Below, piece after piece: positions 1-5,351 of a stretch of DNA of 5,351 nucleotides. How positions within the stretch are numbered: the stretch's first letter is position 1; every line of letters starts with the position of its first letter. The position numbers and the translations under genes were made by a program. The DNA is from an uncultured Eubacteriales bacterium (GTDB taxonomy: Bacteria > Bacillota > Clostridia > Peptostreptococcales > Anaerovoracaceae): positions 1 to 5,351 of the forward strand of contig CADBRY010000043.1 in the NCBI GenBank assembly GCA_902797195.1, read 5' to 3'. The notes beneath the pieces were generated by a model. The model did not search any database, was not told where the DNA came from, and worked only from the letters and a program-made list of their open reading frames with translations.

Positions 1-708
1 AAACTTTGCCTGCCTGAACTTTTGGATAAGCTGTGCCTGGTGGAAGGTATCAGGTGGATCAGGCTGATGTACTGCTATGAGGACAAGATTACGGACGAAC
101 TGATCCGGACAATTGCTTCTCAGGATAAAATATGCAACTATATCGACATACCTCTTCAGCATGTGTCCGATAAAGTGCTTAAGAACATGAGAAGAAGGTC
201 TACAAGTGCCAGCATAAAAGATACCTTGAGCAGACTTCGCACGGCTGTTCCCGACATACATATCAGAACGACCTTTATTACCGGGTTTCCCGGAGAGACA
301 AGGGAAGACTTTGATGAGCTTCTGGGTTTTGTCATGGAGACCCGTATAGAAAGGCTTGGGGTGTTCCCATACTCAAGGGAAGAAGGCACTCTGGCGGATG
401 CTATGCCCGGCCATATTGAAGAGGAAGAAAAACAGGCAAGAGCGGATGAGATCATGCGCCACCAGGTGGAAATATCCAGAGATATCAACAATTCAAAAGT
501 TGGCATGGAGATGGAGGTAATGATCGACGGACCCGACGAAGAGGATATGGTCTACCTTGGAAGAACAAGGTATGATGCCCCGGAGATCGACAATACGGTG
601 ATAGTCAGATCATCCGAAAAGCTTGAACCGGGGGATATAATAAAGGCGAAAATAATAGATGCTTTTGACTACGATCTGGTTGCAGATTACTTATATAAGG
701 AGACGTAA
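1..708 (+). CDS. rimO: Ribosomal protein S12 methylthiotransferase RimO, 3' part (5' end outside window)
   Basis: RimO is a radical-SAM enzyme that adds a methylthio group to the conserved aspartate of ribosomal protein S12. The frame is open from base 1, so the 235 residues seen are the C-terminal half; the N-terminal MTTase domain and the CxxxCxxC iron-sulfur motif lie upstream of the window. What is visible is the rear of the radical-SAM barrel (IRWIRLMYCY at fragment residues 18-27, DIPLQH at 49-54, RTTFITGFPGET at 89-100, GVFPYSREEGT at 120-130) and a C-terminal TRAM domain (about 165-230, with YLGRTRYDAPEID). The EEGT form and DAPEID motif favour RimO over its paralogue MiaB. The gene is followed two bases later by pgsA, so the two are surely cotranscribed. 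An ATG at 67 or a TTG at 22 could be mistaken for a start but lies inside the conserved domain. Confidence 0.95.
   Translation, partial: KLCLPELLDKLCLVEGIRWIRLMYCYEDKITDELIRTIASQDKICNYIDIPLQHVSDKVLKNMRRRSTSASIKDTLSRLRTAVPDIHIRTTFITGFPGETREDFDELLGFVMETRIERLGVFPYSREEGTLADAMPGHIEEEEKQARADEIMRHQVEISRDINNSKVGMEMEVMIDGPDEEDMVYLGRTRYDAPEIDNTVIVRSSEKLEPGDIIKAKIIDAFDYDLVADYLYKET
697..702 (+). promoter_or_regulatory. Ribosome binding site of pgsA inside the end of rimO
   Basis: AAGGAG lies eight bases before the pgsA ATG at 711 and overlaps the last codons of rimO, which supports translational coupling between the two genes. Confidence 0.8.
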
Positions 709-710
709 AA

Positions 711-1241
711 ATGAATTTGCCAAATAAACTTACCATAGGAAGGGTCTGCGCCATACCCGTATTCATCGTGGCTCTAATGATGGATCAGAGGGTACTGGCC
801 ACAGTTCTTTTTATAGCTGCAGCCCTTACGGATTTTCTCGACGGATATCTCGCCAGAAAGCACAACCTTGTTACCAATTTCGGTAAACTGATGGATCCTC
901 TGGCGGATAAGCTCCTCACCATGTCCGCATTCATATGCCTTGTGGCCCTTGACCAGGTCCCTGCATGGATGGTCATAGTCATACTTGGACGTGAATTCAT
1001 CATATCCGGAATGAGGCAGGTGGCTGCCGCCGAGGGTATCGTTATCGCGGCTGCATGGAGCGGTAAGGTGAAGACGGCACTTCAGATGATCGCAATACCG
1101 GTGCTTCTTCTTAACAATTGGCCCTGCGATCCTTATCTTGGAGGATTCCCTCTTGATCAGATCCTCCTGTGGGCGGCCCTTGTTATGACCGTCGTATCCG
1201 GAACAGAGTACATTATCAAAAACAGGAAGGTGTTCCTATGA
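711..1241 (+). CDS. pgsA: CDP-diacylglycerol--glycerol-3-phosphate 3-phosphatidyltransferase (PgsA)
   Basis: PgsA makes phosphatidylglycerophosphate from CDP-diacylglycerol and glycerol 3-phosphate in the cytoplasmic membrane, the committed step to phosphatidylglycerol and cardiolipin. The 176-residue protein has the full CDP-alcohol phosphatidyltransferase signature D-x2-DG-x2-AR-x8-G-x3-D-x3-D, with D41, D44, G45, A48, R49, G58, D62 and D66 all present, so the metal-binding site looks intact. REFIISGMR (about residues 94-102) is also typical of PgsA. Hydrophobic stretches suggest about five or six membrane helices, and the length is normal for the family. The ATG at 711 has an AAGGAG eight bases upstream and begins with the usual MNLPNKLTIGR. 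It is two bases after rimO and its TGA overlaps the cinA ATG (ATGA at 1238-1241). The related phosphatidylserine synthase is unlikely given the start and length. Confidence 0.95.
   Translation: MNLPNKLTIGRVCAIPVFIVALMMDQRVLATVLFIAAALTDFLDGYLARKHNLVTNFGKLMDPLADKLLTMSAFICLVALDQVPAWMVIVILGREFIISGMRQVAAAEGIVIAAAWSGKVKTALQMIAIPVLLLNNWPCDPYLGGFPLDQILLWAALVMTVVSGTEYIIKNRKVFL
1224..1230 (+). promoter_or_regulatory. Ribosome binding site that fixes the cinA start
   Basis: AGGAAGG lies seven bases before the ATG at 1238. It supports that start over an upstream in-frame start at 1169, which would add 23 residues unlike the CinA family and lie wholly inside pgsA. Confidence 0.7.
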
Positions 1242-2473
1242 GAGCGTGTTTGATAAGTGTGGGAACTGAATTGCTGATGGGGGAGATTGTGAACACCAAC
1301 GCCGCGTGGCTTTCTTCCCATCTGAATGACCTTGGTGTGGATGTTCTCTATCATCATACCGTCGGTGACAACCCAAAAAGACTTAAGGAGGTCCTGCAGG
1401 AAAGTCTGCAGGACTGTGACATTATAATAACTACAGGAGGCCTTGGCCCCACCCAGGATGACATGACAAAAGAAATCGTCTGTGATGTAATGGACGACGA
1501 GCTTGTTATGAACGATGACTGGCTTAAGCTGCTCCACGACAGATATGAGCAGAGGGGAAGGCGGATGACCGAAAACAATTTCAAACAGGCCCTCCTGCCA
1601 ACCAGAGCTCAGATACTTTGGAACGACAGGGGCACCGCTCCCGGATTTATACTGGCCGACCCTGAGGGTCTTAAGAAGATATGCTGTCTTCCCGGGCCTC
1701 CCAGGGAGATGACCTGGCTCTTTGAAGAAAAGGCAACGCCTCTTCTTTTTTCAGACGTTGAAGACGTTCTCGTATCCCGTATAGTGAGGACTTTTGGTAT
1801 AGGAGAATCCACTCTTGAAACTGAACTCATGGATCTGGTGGACAATCAGACAGATCCCACAATAGCCACTTATGCCAAAACAGGGGAATGCACTCTCAGG
1901 ATAGCATCAAAGAGAAAGGACAGAGAGGAAGCTCAAAAGGCCGTGGATGACATGATCCAAATCGTCAAAGACAGGATCGGGAAATACATCTACAGCTGCG
2001 ACGATGAAGAACTTGTGCAGGTGGTCGCAGGAGAACTTATGAAGAGAGGCATATCCATCTCTTCGGCGGAATCCTGTACGGGAGGAATGTTTGCTTCTGC
2101 GCTGATCGACATACCCGGTATCTCAGAAGTCTTTGACAGAAGCCTTGTAACCTATTCCAACAGGGCAAAGATGGAGGAACTGGGAGTAAAAAATGAGACC
2201 CTTGAAAAGTACGGTGCCGTAAGTGAAGAAGTTGCGCTGGAAATGGCGGAGGGTATACGAAGAGTCAGCGGCAGCGATATCGGCATATCTGTGACCGGCG
2301 TTGCAGGCCCCGACGGAGGAACGGAAGAAAAGCCTGTTGGCCTGGTATTCATTGGCTTTGCATACGGAGATAAAAAACTCTGCAGAAAAACTTTCTGGAA
2401 CACCAGAAGCCGCAACACAAACAGGCAGTATGCGGTTCTTAACATGCTGGATGTCATAAGGCAGAATATCTGA
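1238..2473 (+). CDS. cinA: CinA: molybdopterin-binding-like domain fused to NMN deamidase (PncC) domain
   Basis: CinA proteins combine an N-terminal MoaB/MogA-like domain (COG1058, linked to ADP-ribose pyrophosphatase activity in some members) with a C-terminal PncC domain that deamidates nicotinamide mononucleotide for pyridine nucleotide recycling. The name comes from competence/damage induction with recA in streptococci. From the ATG at 1238 the protein has 411 residues, the usual two-domain length. It begins MRACLISVGTELLMGEIVNTN, has TTGGLGPTQDD at 65-75 and LPGPPREM at 151-158, then a linker, then SAESCTGG at 276-283 with the conserved catalytic-region serine, VTYSN at 304-308 and TGVAGPDGGT at 353-362. 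Both domains look complete. The four-base overlap with pgsA shows translational coupling. The usual downstream partner recA is here displaced by about 2.2 kb. No SOS box was seen in front of cinA, so any damage induction would have to come from an upstream promoter. Confidence 0.95.
   Translation: MRACLISVGTELLMGEIVNTNAAWLSSHLNDLGVDVLYHHTVGDNPKRLKEVLQESLQDCDIIITTGGLGPTQDDMTKEIVCDVMDDELVMNDDWLKLLHDRYEQRGRRMTENNFKQALLPTRAQILWNDRGTAPGFILADPEGLKKICCLPGPPREMTWLFEEKATPLLFSDVEDVLVSRIVRTFGIGESTLETELMDLVDNQTDPTIATYAKTGECTLRIASKRKDREEAQKAVDDMIQIVKDRIGKYIYSCDDEELVQVVAGELMKRGISISSAESCTGGMFASALIDIPGISEVFDRSLVTYSNRAKMEELGVKNETLEKYGAVSEEVALEMAEGIRRVSGSDIGISVTGVAGPDGGTEEKPVGLVFIGFAYGDKKLCRKTFWNTRSRNTNRQYAVLNMLDVIRQNI
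1391..1414 (+). repeat. Perfect 9-bp inverted repeat inside cinA
   Basis: GTCCTGCAG (1391-1399) and CTGCAGGAC (1406-1414) are exact reverse complements separated by a six-base loop (1400-1405). An AAGGAGGT, the ideal Shine-Dalgarno sequence, overlaps the left arm at 1385-1392, but no start codon follows at a suitable distance. There is no T-run, so it is not an intrinsic terminator. It encodes the repeated-looking peptide VLQESLQD and may simply result from that codon pattern. Confidence 0.5.
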
Positions 2474-2487
2474 CTGTAAGTAGATCG

Positions 2488-2520
2488 GGCGGTGGATCAG
2501 AAATAATCGGATCTGCCGCT
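2488..2520 (+). other. Possible RNA hairpin just after cinA, terminator-like but without a close U-run
   Basis: In plus-strand RNA, 2488-2498 can pair with 2510-2520 over 11 consecutive positions, three of them G-U wobbles, closing an 11-base loop (2499-2509). It starts 14 bases after the cinA stop, where a terminator would be expected. The T-rich stretch at 2531-2545 is about ten bases beyond the stem and is also explained by lysine codons of the convergent gene, so this is only a candidate. On the minus strand the wobble positions become C-A mismatches, so the stem would serve only the cinA transcript. Confidence 0.3.
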
Positions 2521-2940
2521 GTCTTTGGATTTGTTTTTCTTTTTTGAGACCGACTTGCCGCCTCGCATGATGAGATGGATCACTCCTCTTATGGCCAGGA
2601 ATATTGCAAAGAAGGTCAGGAAACCTTTGATTCCTGAGCGCACATCATCGAATTCCATGGTTCCCGTACCGTAGAAACCCTGACCGATCTCAATGGCAAA
2701 TGTGAGGACCAGTATCACGGTGAAAACATAGAAGAATGTTATGACCATGGTGTGGTTGTTCTTTGAAAGCCAGAGAAACAATGGGTGGATCGCCAGCACC
2801 AGACCTACGCCAAAAGCTCCGATTATGATAAAATGAAGCTGCTTATCATCGAAACTGTTTTCGATGGTATCGTTCCACGTGAGGAAGTATTGATGCAGCC
2901 TTGAGACCAGCGATACGAAACTGTATATAATGGATTCCAT
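2497..2940 (-). CDS. Small VanZ-like membrane protein
   Basis: This is a 147-residue membrane protein with features of the VanZ-like family, whose founder gives low-level teicoplanin resistance by an unknown mechanism; many members have no known role. Visible VanZ-type marks are DK-x2-HF (D32, K33, H36, F37) at the start of the first membrane helix, the E-x2-Q pair (E84, Q87) at the end of the second, and a D98-D99 acidic site before the third (DDVRSGIKGFL). Hydrophobic segments lie at about 37-58, 64-86 and 104-124, preceded by an amphipathic N-terminal stretch and followed by a lysine-rich cytoplasmic-type tail (SKKKNKSK). The ATG at 2940 has AGGAG five bases upstream; a longer open frame reaching to 3390 is antisense to the acyltransferase and is not credible. 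The gene converges on cinA with 23 bases between stops and diverges from the acyltransferase. The VanZ assignment rests on short motifs and is moderate; the gene itself is well supported. Confidence 0.8.
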   Translation of the reverse strand: MESIIYSFVSLVSRLHQYFLTWNDTIENSFDDKQLHFIIIGAFGVGLVLAIHPLFLWLSKNNHTMVITFFYVFTVILVLTFAIEIGQGFYGTGTMEFDDVRSGIKGFLTFFAIFLAIRGVIHLIMRGGKSVSKKKNKSKDSGRSDYF

Positions 2941-2945
2941 TTTTG

Positions 2946-2950
2946 CTCCT
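2946..2950 (-). promoter_or_regulatory. Ribosome binding site of the VanZ-like gene
   Basis: Read on the minus strand, AGGAG lies five bases before the ATG at 2940-2938. It decides the start of this gene against the much longer upstream open frame. Confidence 0.7.
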
Positions 2951-3002
2951 GTTCTGTCATTGGTTGTTGATTGTAAACTATGGGCGTGGAAGCACATACA
3001 CA

Positions 3003-3008
3003 TATAAT
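3003..3008 (+). promoter_or_regulatory. Candidate -10 element for the acyltransferase-gtrA pair
   Basis: A perfect TATAAT stands in the 96-base divergent intergenic region, 28 bases before the ATG at 3037. No good -35 hexamer is found 16-18 bases upstream and there is no TGn extension, so the promoter would be weak or activator-dependent. A TATAAT on the opposite strand (3028-3033) could likewise serve the VanZ-like gene, also without a clear -35. Confidence 0.4.
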
Positions 3009-3036
3009 ATAGCAGTTTAATGTGAAGATTATAAGT

Positions 3037-4206
3037 ATGAAGAGTTTTTTCTCTTTTGAAAAAGTTGAGCCAATGTTCGGCAGCGGCAGAAGAGACTTGT
3101 CCGTGGACGTTCTCAGGTGCCTCTCCTGTTTTATAGTGTGCGGTATCCATGCAAGCAACATGACCTATACCTATAATGTGGGAGGAACAGGGCAGGACGA
3201 ATGGATGCACCATGAATTTTACCGCATGCTGTTTGCTTCCCCCACGGTGCTGTTCATCATGGTCAGCGGGATATTTTTCCTGTCGCCGGAGCGTGATGTC
3301 ACCGCGCCTTCCGTATGGAAGAAGAACATTCTCAAAATGGCCTGCGCCTACGCCTTCTGGAGTCTGATGTATGCTCTGTTCAGGATCCACAACATGGTTT
3401 CAAGACCGGAGATCACTATGGAGTTTTTCCTGAACCAGTGGCTGTATCAGCAAAATCATCTCAGGTATATTCCCATGATAATAGGTCTGTATATGATATG
3501 TCCCATATTGAGGCCTATCACAGCAACCTATGACAGGAGGCTGTTTCGCTATATAGTTCTGTTGTTTATATTTGGGATGTGTCTTTGGACCCTTTATTAT
3601 TTTCCCCCATTCACAGGGGAGGAGTCTCTTATGAGAATGTTCCTGGACAAAACTCCCATGCTGCTTCTGTGTCAATATCCAATGTGGATGCTCATAGGAT
3701 GGATAGCCTACACATACAGGCCGGGCAAAAGGTTCAGGATAGCTCTGTACATATTGGGAGCCGTGGTCATAGTCATCGGATTTCTCGTGAACGTGAGATT
3801 TGGCCTGGATCCGGAGAACTATGACGGATTTGCTTCAACCACCCAGAAGTTCAGCATATTTACATTTGTTAAGAATATGGCGCTGTATTATTTCGTCATA
3901 TGCTTTTTCAGAGATTTCAGGTTTTCAGAAAGGGCTGAGAGGATTCTGAAGAAGTGGTCCGACTGCACACTGCTTATTTATCTCAGCCACTATATGATCC
4001 TGTACATCCTTCACAATAACGGTGTATTCTATGATCAGGGAGTATCTCCCTGGGCAGGTGTATGGCTGACCGCCCTGGTGGCATATTTTGGTGGCGGTGC
4101 CTTCGCGTTGATTGTGCATGTCTGTGGAAGACCGGTAAAGTTGCTTTTCCGCAAAACCTGGAAGTTGCTTTTCCACAAAAGCGGGAACCATGTTGAAAAG
4201 AAGTAA
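3037..4206 (+). CDS. Acyltransferase-3 family membrane protein, probable surface glycan O-acyltransferase
   Basis: Acyltransferase-3 proteins (OafA/WecH/NodX type) move acyl groups, often acetyl, onto extracytoplasmic sugars of surface polysaccharides or glycolipids. This 389-residue protein has the expected size and a run of about ten membrane helices. Family marks are the N-terminal SVDVLRCLSCFIVCGIHAS with D24 and the conserved H38, FIMVSGIFFLS at 73-83, KKNILKMACAYAFWSLMYAL at 95-114, LRYIPMIIGLYMICPILRP at 142-160 and SDCTLLIYLSHYMIL at 308-322. The pattern resembles the WecH/YiaH-type branch (COG3274). The start is uncertain: ATG 3037 has only a weak GAAG upstream, GTG 3022 would add five residues and ATG 3073 would remove twelve; all keep the family domain. 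The C-terminal tail is basic and contains an eight-residue duplication. gtrA follows after 22 bases, suggesting cotranscription. The sugar acceptor cannot be told from the window. Confidence 0.88.
   Translation: MKSFFSFEKVEPMFGSGRRDLSVDVLRCLSCFIVCGIHASNMTYTYNVGGTGQDEWMHHEFYRMLFASPTVLFIMVSGIFFLSPERDVTAPSVWKKNILKMACAYAFWSLMYALFRIHNMVSRPEITMEFFLNQWLYQQNHLRYIPMIIGLYMICPILRPITATYDRRLFRYIVLLFIFGMCLWTLYYFPPFTGEESLMRMFLDKTPMLLLCQYPMWMLIGWIAYTYRPGKRFRIALYILGAVVIVIGFLVNVRFGLDPENYDGFASTTQKFSIFTFVKNMALYYFVICFFRDFRFSERAERILKKWSDCTLLIYLSHYMILYILHNNGVFYDQGVSPWAGVWLTALVAYFGGGAFALIVHVCGRPVKLLFRKTWKLLFHKSGNHVEKK
4138..4180 (+). repeat. Short direct repeat, 24-bp period, in the acyltransferase 3' end
   Basis: The 19-base unit at 4138-4156 recurs at 4162-4180 with a single mismatch (G at 4151, A at 4175). 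It encodes the paired peptides KLLFRK and KLLFHK eight residues apart, just before the stop codon, giving a basic amphipathic tail. It looks like a recent in-frame tandem duplication. Confidence 0.75.
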
Positions 4207-4228
4207 AGTAAAAGATAGAATTTAGCAG

Positions 4229-4639
4229 ATGGTGGATAAAAGACTGAAAAAAGAATTGATAAGTTATCTTGTTGTTGGGATACTGACAACAGTCGTAAGC
4301 CTTGGGGTGTATTATTTCTGCGTGCTTACTTTTCTCGATCCCCGAAATCCCGTCCAGCTGCAGGTGGCCAATGTGATCTCCTGGATCGCTGCCGTCACAT
4401 TCGCGTATATAACAAACAGGAAATTTGTTTTCAAAAGCAACAGCCCTCACATAGTAAAAGAGGGGATGTCATTCTTCGGATCCAGGATAGCAACCTTGCT
4501 GATGGATATGGCAACCATGTTCCTCCTTGTGACATTGATAGGCATGAACGACAAGATCGCTAAACTTATCGTTCAGGTCATTGTTACAGTGGGCAACTAT
4601 GTGTTCAGCAAGTTCTTTGTGTTTGCAAAAAGGTCTTGA
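4229..4639 (+). CDS. GtrA-family membrane protein (putative lipid-linked sugar flippase)
   Basis: GtrA-like proteins are small four-helix membrane proteins; the phage-type GtrA is thought to flip undecaprenyl-phosphate glucose across the membrane, and others act in cell-wall or teichoic acid glycosylation. This 136-residue protein has the usual length and the four helices: about 10-32 (SYLVVGILTTVVSLGVYYF), 45-66 (ANVISWIAAVTFAYITNRKFVF), 79-103 and 112-132. The motifs NVISW, ITNRKFVF and the C-terminal NYVFSKFFVF are characteristic. The ATG at 4229 has no clear Shine-Dalgarno sequence, only A/G-rich sequence upstream, so translation may depend partly on coupling with the acyltransferase ending 22 bases before. 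A GtrB-type glycosyltransferase partner is absent from the window, so its lipid-sugar substrate is unknown. Its stop codon overlaps a possible -35 element of recA. Confidence 0.9.
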   Translation: MVDKRLKKELISYLVVGILTTVVSLGVYYFCVLTFLDPRNPVQLQVANVISWIAAVTFAYITNRKFVFKSNSPHIVKEGMSFFGSRIATLLMDMATMFLLVTLIGMNDKIAKLIVQVIVTVGNYVFSKFFVFAKRS

Positions 4640-4663
4640 CTTAACTGGAAAATATTGTAAAAT
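4636..4663 (+). promoter_or_regulatory. Possible upstream recA promoter
   Basis: TTGACT (4636-4641) and TAAAAT (4658-4663) are spaced by 16 bases. The -35 overlaps the gtrA stop codon. It would start transcription near 4670, about 50 bases before the LexA site, and so would produce a longer leader. Weaker evidence than for the promoter nearer recA. Confidence 0.4.
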
Positions 4664-4682
4664 AATTTTGTCGAAATAAAAC

Positions 4683-4711
4683 TTGACGCAAAAGGAAATA
4701 AGGGGTATTAT
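4683..4711 (+). promoter_or_regulatory. recA promoter (sigma-A type)
   Basis: TTGACG (4683-4688) and TATTAT (4706-4711) are separated by 17 bases, close to the housekeeping consensus. The expected start point near 4718 falls at the edge of the LexA operator, so bound LexA would block initiation. Confidence 0.75.
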
Positions 4712-4716
4712 TGCAT

Positions 4717-4732
4717 AAGAACAGATGTTCTT
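4717..4732. promoter_or_regulatory. LexA operator (SOS box) of recA
   Basis: GAAC-AGAT-GTTC at 4719-4730 matches the Firmicutes SOS-box core GAAC-N4-GTTC exactly; the inverted repeat extends to AAGAAC/GTTCTT at 4717-4732. It lies just after the -10 element and 15 bases before the recA start codon. LexA binding in undamaged cells and RecA-driven LexA cleavage after damage are established for recA in this phylum; here they are inferred from the site. Confidence 0.88.
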
Positions 4733-4736
4733 GATT

Positions 4737-4741
4737 GGAGG
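4737..4741 (+). promoter_or_regulatory. Ribosome binding site of recA
   Basis: GGAGG with six bases to the ATG at 4748, a strong site that fixes the recA start. Confidence 0.85.
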
Positions 4742-4747
4742 AAAACT

Positions 4748-5351
4748 ATGGCAACAAAGATTGAAAAGAATGCAGGAGTTCCGGTAACAGGACAGGCGGA
4801 GCGCGAAAAGGCTCTTGATAATGCACTTGCTCAGATACAGAAACAATTTGGCAAGGGCGCAGTTATGAAGCTTGGAGACGATGAGGCTCAGTTGAATATC
4901 GACGCCATATCCACAGGTTCCATGAGCCTTGATATAGCTACGGGTATAGGCGGAGTCCCCAGAGGACGTATCGTTGAGATATATGGACCCGAATCATCGG
5001 GAAAGACAACCCTTACTCTTCACATAATAGCTGAGGCTCAGAAAAACGGAGGCAAAGCAGCCTTCATCGACGCAGAGCACGCACTTGATCCTGAATATGC
5101 AAGAAATCTTGGAGTCAATGTAGACGATCTTCTCGTCTCTCAGCCGGATTACGGCGAACAGGCTCTTGAGATAGCAGAGATGCTAGTCAGAAGTGGAGCT
5201 TTGGACGTGATTGTTGTTGACTCAGTGGCGGCTCTTGTTCCTAAGCATGAGATAGACGGCGCCATGGGTGATGCGGCTGTAGGTCTTCAGGCCAGGCTCA
5301 TGTCACAGGCCCTGAGAAAACTTGCCGGCGTGATCAACAAGACCAATACCA
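4748..5351 (+). CDS. recA: Recombinase RecA, 5' part (3' end outside window)
   Basis: RecA forms filaments on single-stranded DNA, catalyses strand exchange in recombinational repair and triggers LexA self-cleavage. The first 201 residues are present and the frame runs off the window. Visible are the N-terminal polymerisation helix ([21 protein letters not shown], about 17-37), the Walker A motif GPESSGKT at 80-87, [10 protein letters not shown] at 106-115 with the catalytic glutamate E110, [12 protein letters not shown] at 131-142, Walker B VIVVD at 154-158, and the start of the DNA-binding loop 1 region ([29 protein letters not shown], 164-192). Compared with E. coli RecA the N-terminus is about 14 residues longer, as Walker A begins at 80 rather than 66. 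The start at ATG 4748 is fixed by a strong GGAGG. Control is by a local promoter and SOS box, separate from the cinA operon. Confidence 0.98.
   Translation, partial: MATKIEKNAGVPVTGQAEREKALDNALAQIQKQFGKGAVMKLGDDEAQLNIDAISTGSMSLDIATGIGGVPRGRIVEIYGPESSGKTTLTLHIIAEAQKNGGKAAFIDAEHALDPEYARNLGVNVDDLLVSQPDYGEQALEIAEMLVRSGALDVIVVDSVAALVPKHEIDGAMGDAAVGLQARLMSQALRKLAGVINKTNT

Noticed and set aside
1169..1237. Upstream in-frame start for cinA
   Set aside because: It lies inside pgsA, the added residues do not match CinA, and the ATG at 1238 has a good ribosome binding site and the family's standard N-terminus.
2531..2545. T-rich run as an intrinsic terminator tail for cinA
   Set aside because: It is about ten bases past the stem and is explained by lysine codons in the tail of the convergent VanZ-like gene.
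2941..3390. N-terminal extension of the minus-strand open frame to 297 residues
   Set aside because: The added part is hydrophilic, unlike any recognised domain, and lies antisense to the well-conserved start of the acyltransferase. An AGGAG and ATG at 2940 give a proper start.
3983..4450. Minus-strand open frame of 155 residues across the acyltransferase-gtrA junction
   Set aside because: It is antisense to two recognisable genes, has low-complexity cysteine- and histidine-rich composition and no ribosome binding site or family motif.
4650..4672. AT-rich AAAAT-A-ATTTT palindrome upstream of recA
   Set aside because: Short AT-only symmetry in an AT-rich promoter region is expected by chance and does not match a known operator.
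4469..4846. Minus-strand open frame of 125 residues over gtrA, the recA promoter and the recA start
   Set aside because: It runs antisense through a clear promoter, an SOS box and two real genes, and shows no recognisable domain.

Overview
The window looks like a piece of chromosome from a Gram-positive, clostridia-type Firmicute, most likely near Lachnospiraceae. The reasons are the conserved gene block rimO-pgsA-cinA followed nearby by recA, the strong AGGAG-type ribosome binding sites, the frequent AGA/AGG and ATA codons at moderate GC content, and a Firmicutes-style LexA operator (GAAC-N4-GTTC) in front of recA. The genus cannot be read from the sequence alone.

Layout. Positions 1-2473 are a tightly packed plus-strand operon: the 3' part of rimO (ribosomal protein S12 methylthiotransferase), pgsA (phosphatidylglycerophosphate synthase) two bases later, and cinA (competence/damage-inducible protein with an NMN-deamidase domain), whose ATG overlaps the pgsA stop in an ATGA junction. 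Positions 2497-2940 carry a convergent minus-strand gene for a small VanZ-like membrane protein. Positions 2941-3036 are a short divergent intergenic region with a perfect TATAAT. Positions 3037-4639 hold a plus-strand pair: an acyltransferase-3 family membrane protein (probable surface-glycan O-acyltransferase) and, 22 bases later, a GtrA-family membrane protein. Positions 4640-4747 are the recA control region, and recA runs from 4748 off the right edge.

How it fits together. In many Firmicutes cinA is directly followed by recA. Here about 2.2 kb of cell-envelope genes (VanZ-like, acyltransferase, GtrA) lie between them, and recA has its own promoter and SOS operator. The envelope genes are probably a lineage-specific cargo module for surface-polysaccharide or lipid-linked-sugar chemistry, but no glycosyltransferase is present in the window to fix the substrate. 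No RNA genes, CRISPR arrays, insertion sequences or attachment sites were seen. I did not find a clearly new biological system; the most notable items are the split cinA/recA neighbourhood, the VanZ-like gene facing cinA, and the recA regulatory region.
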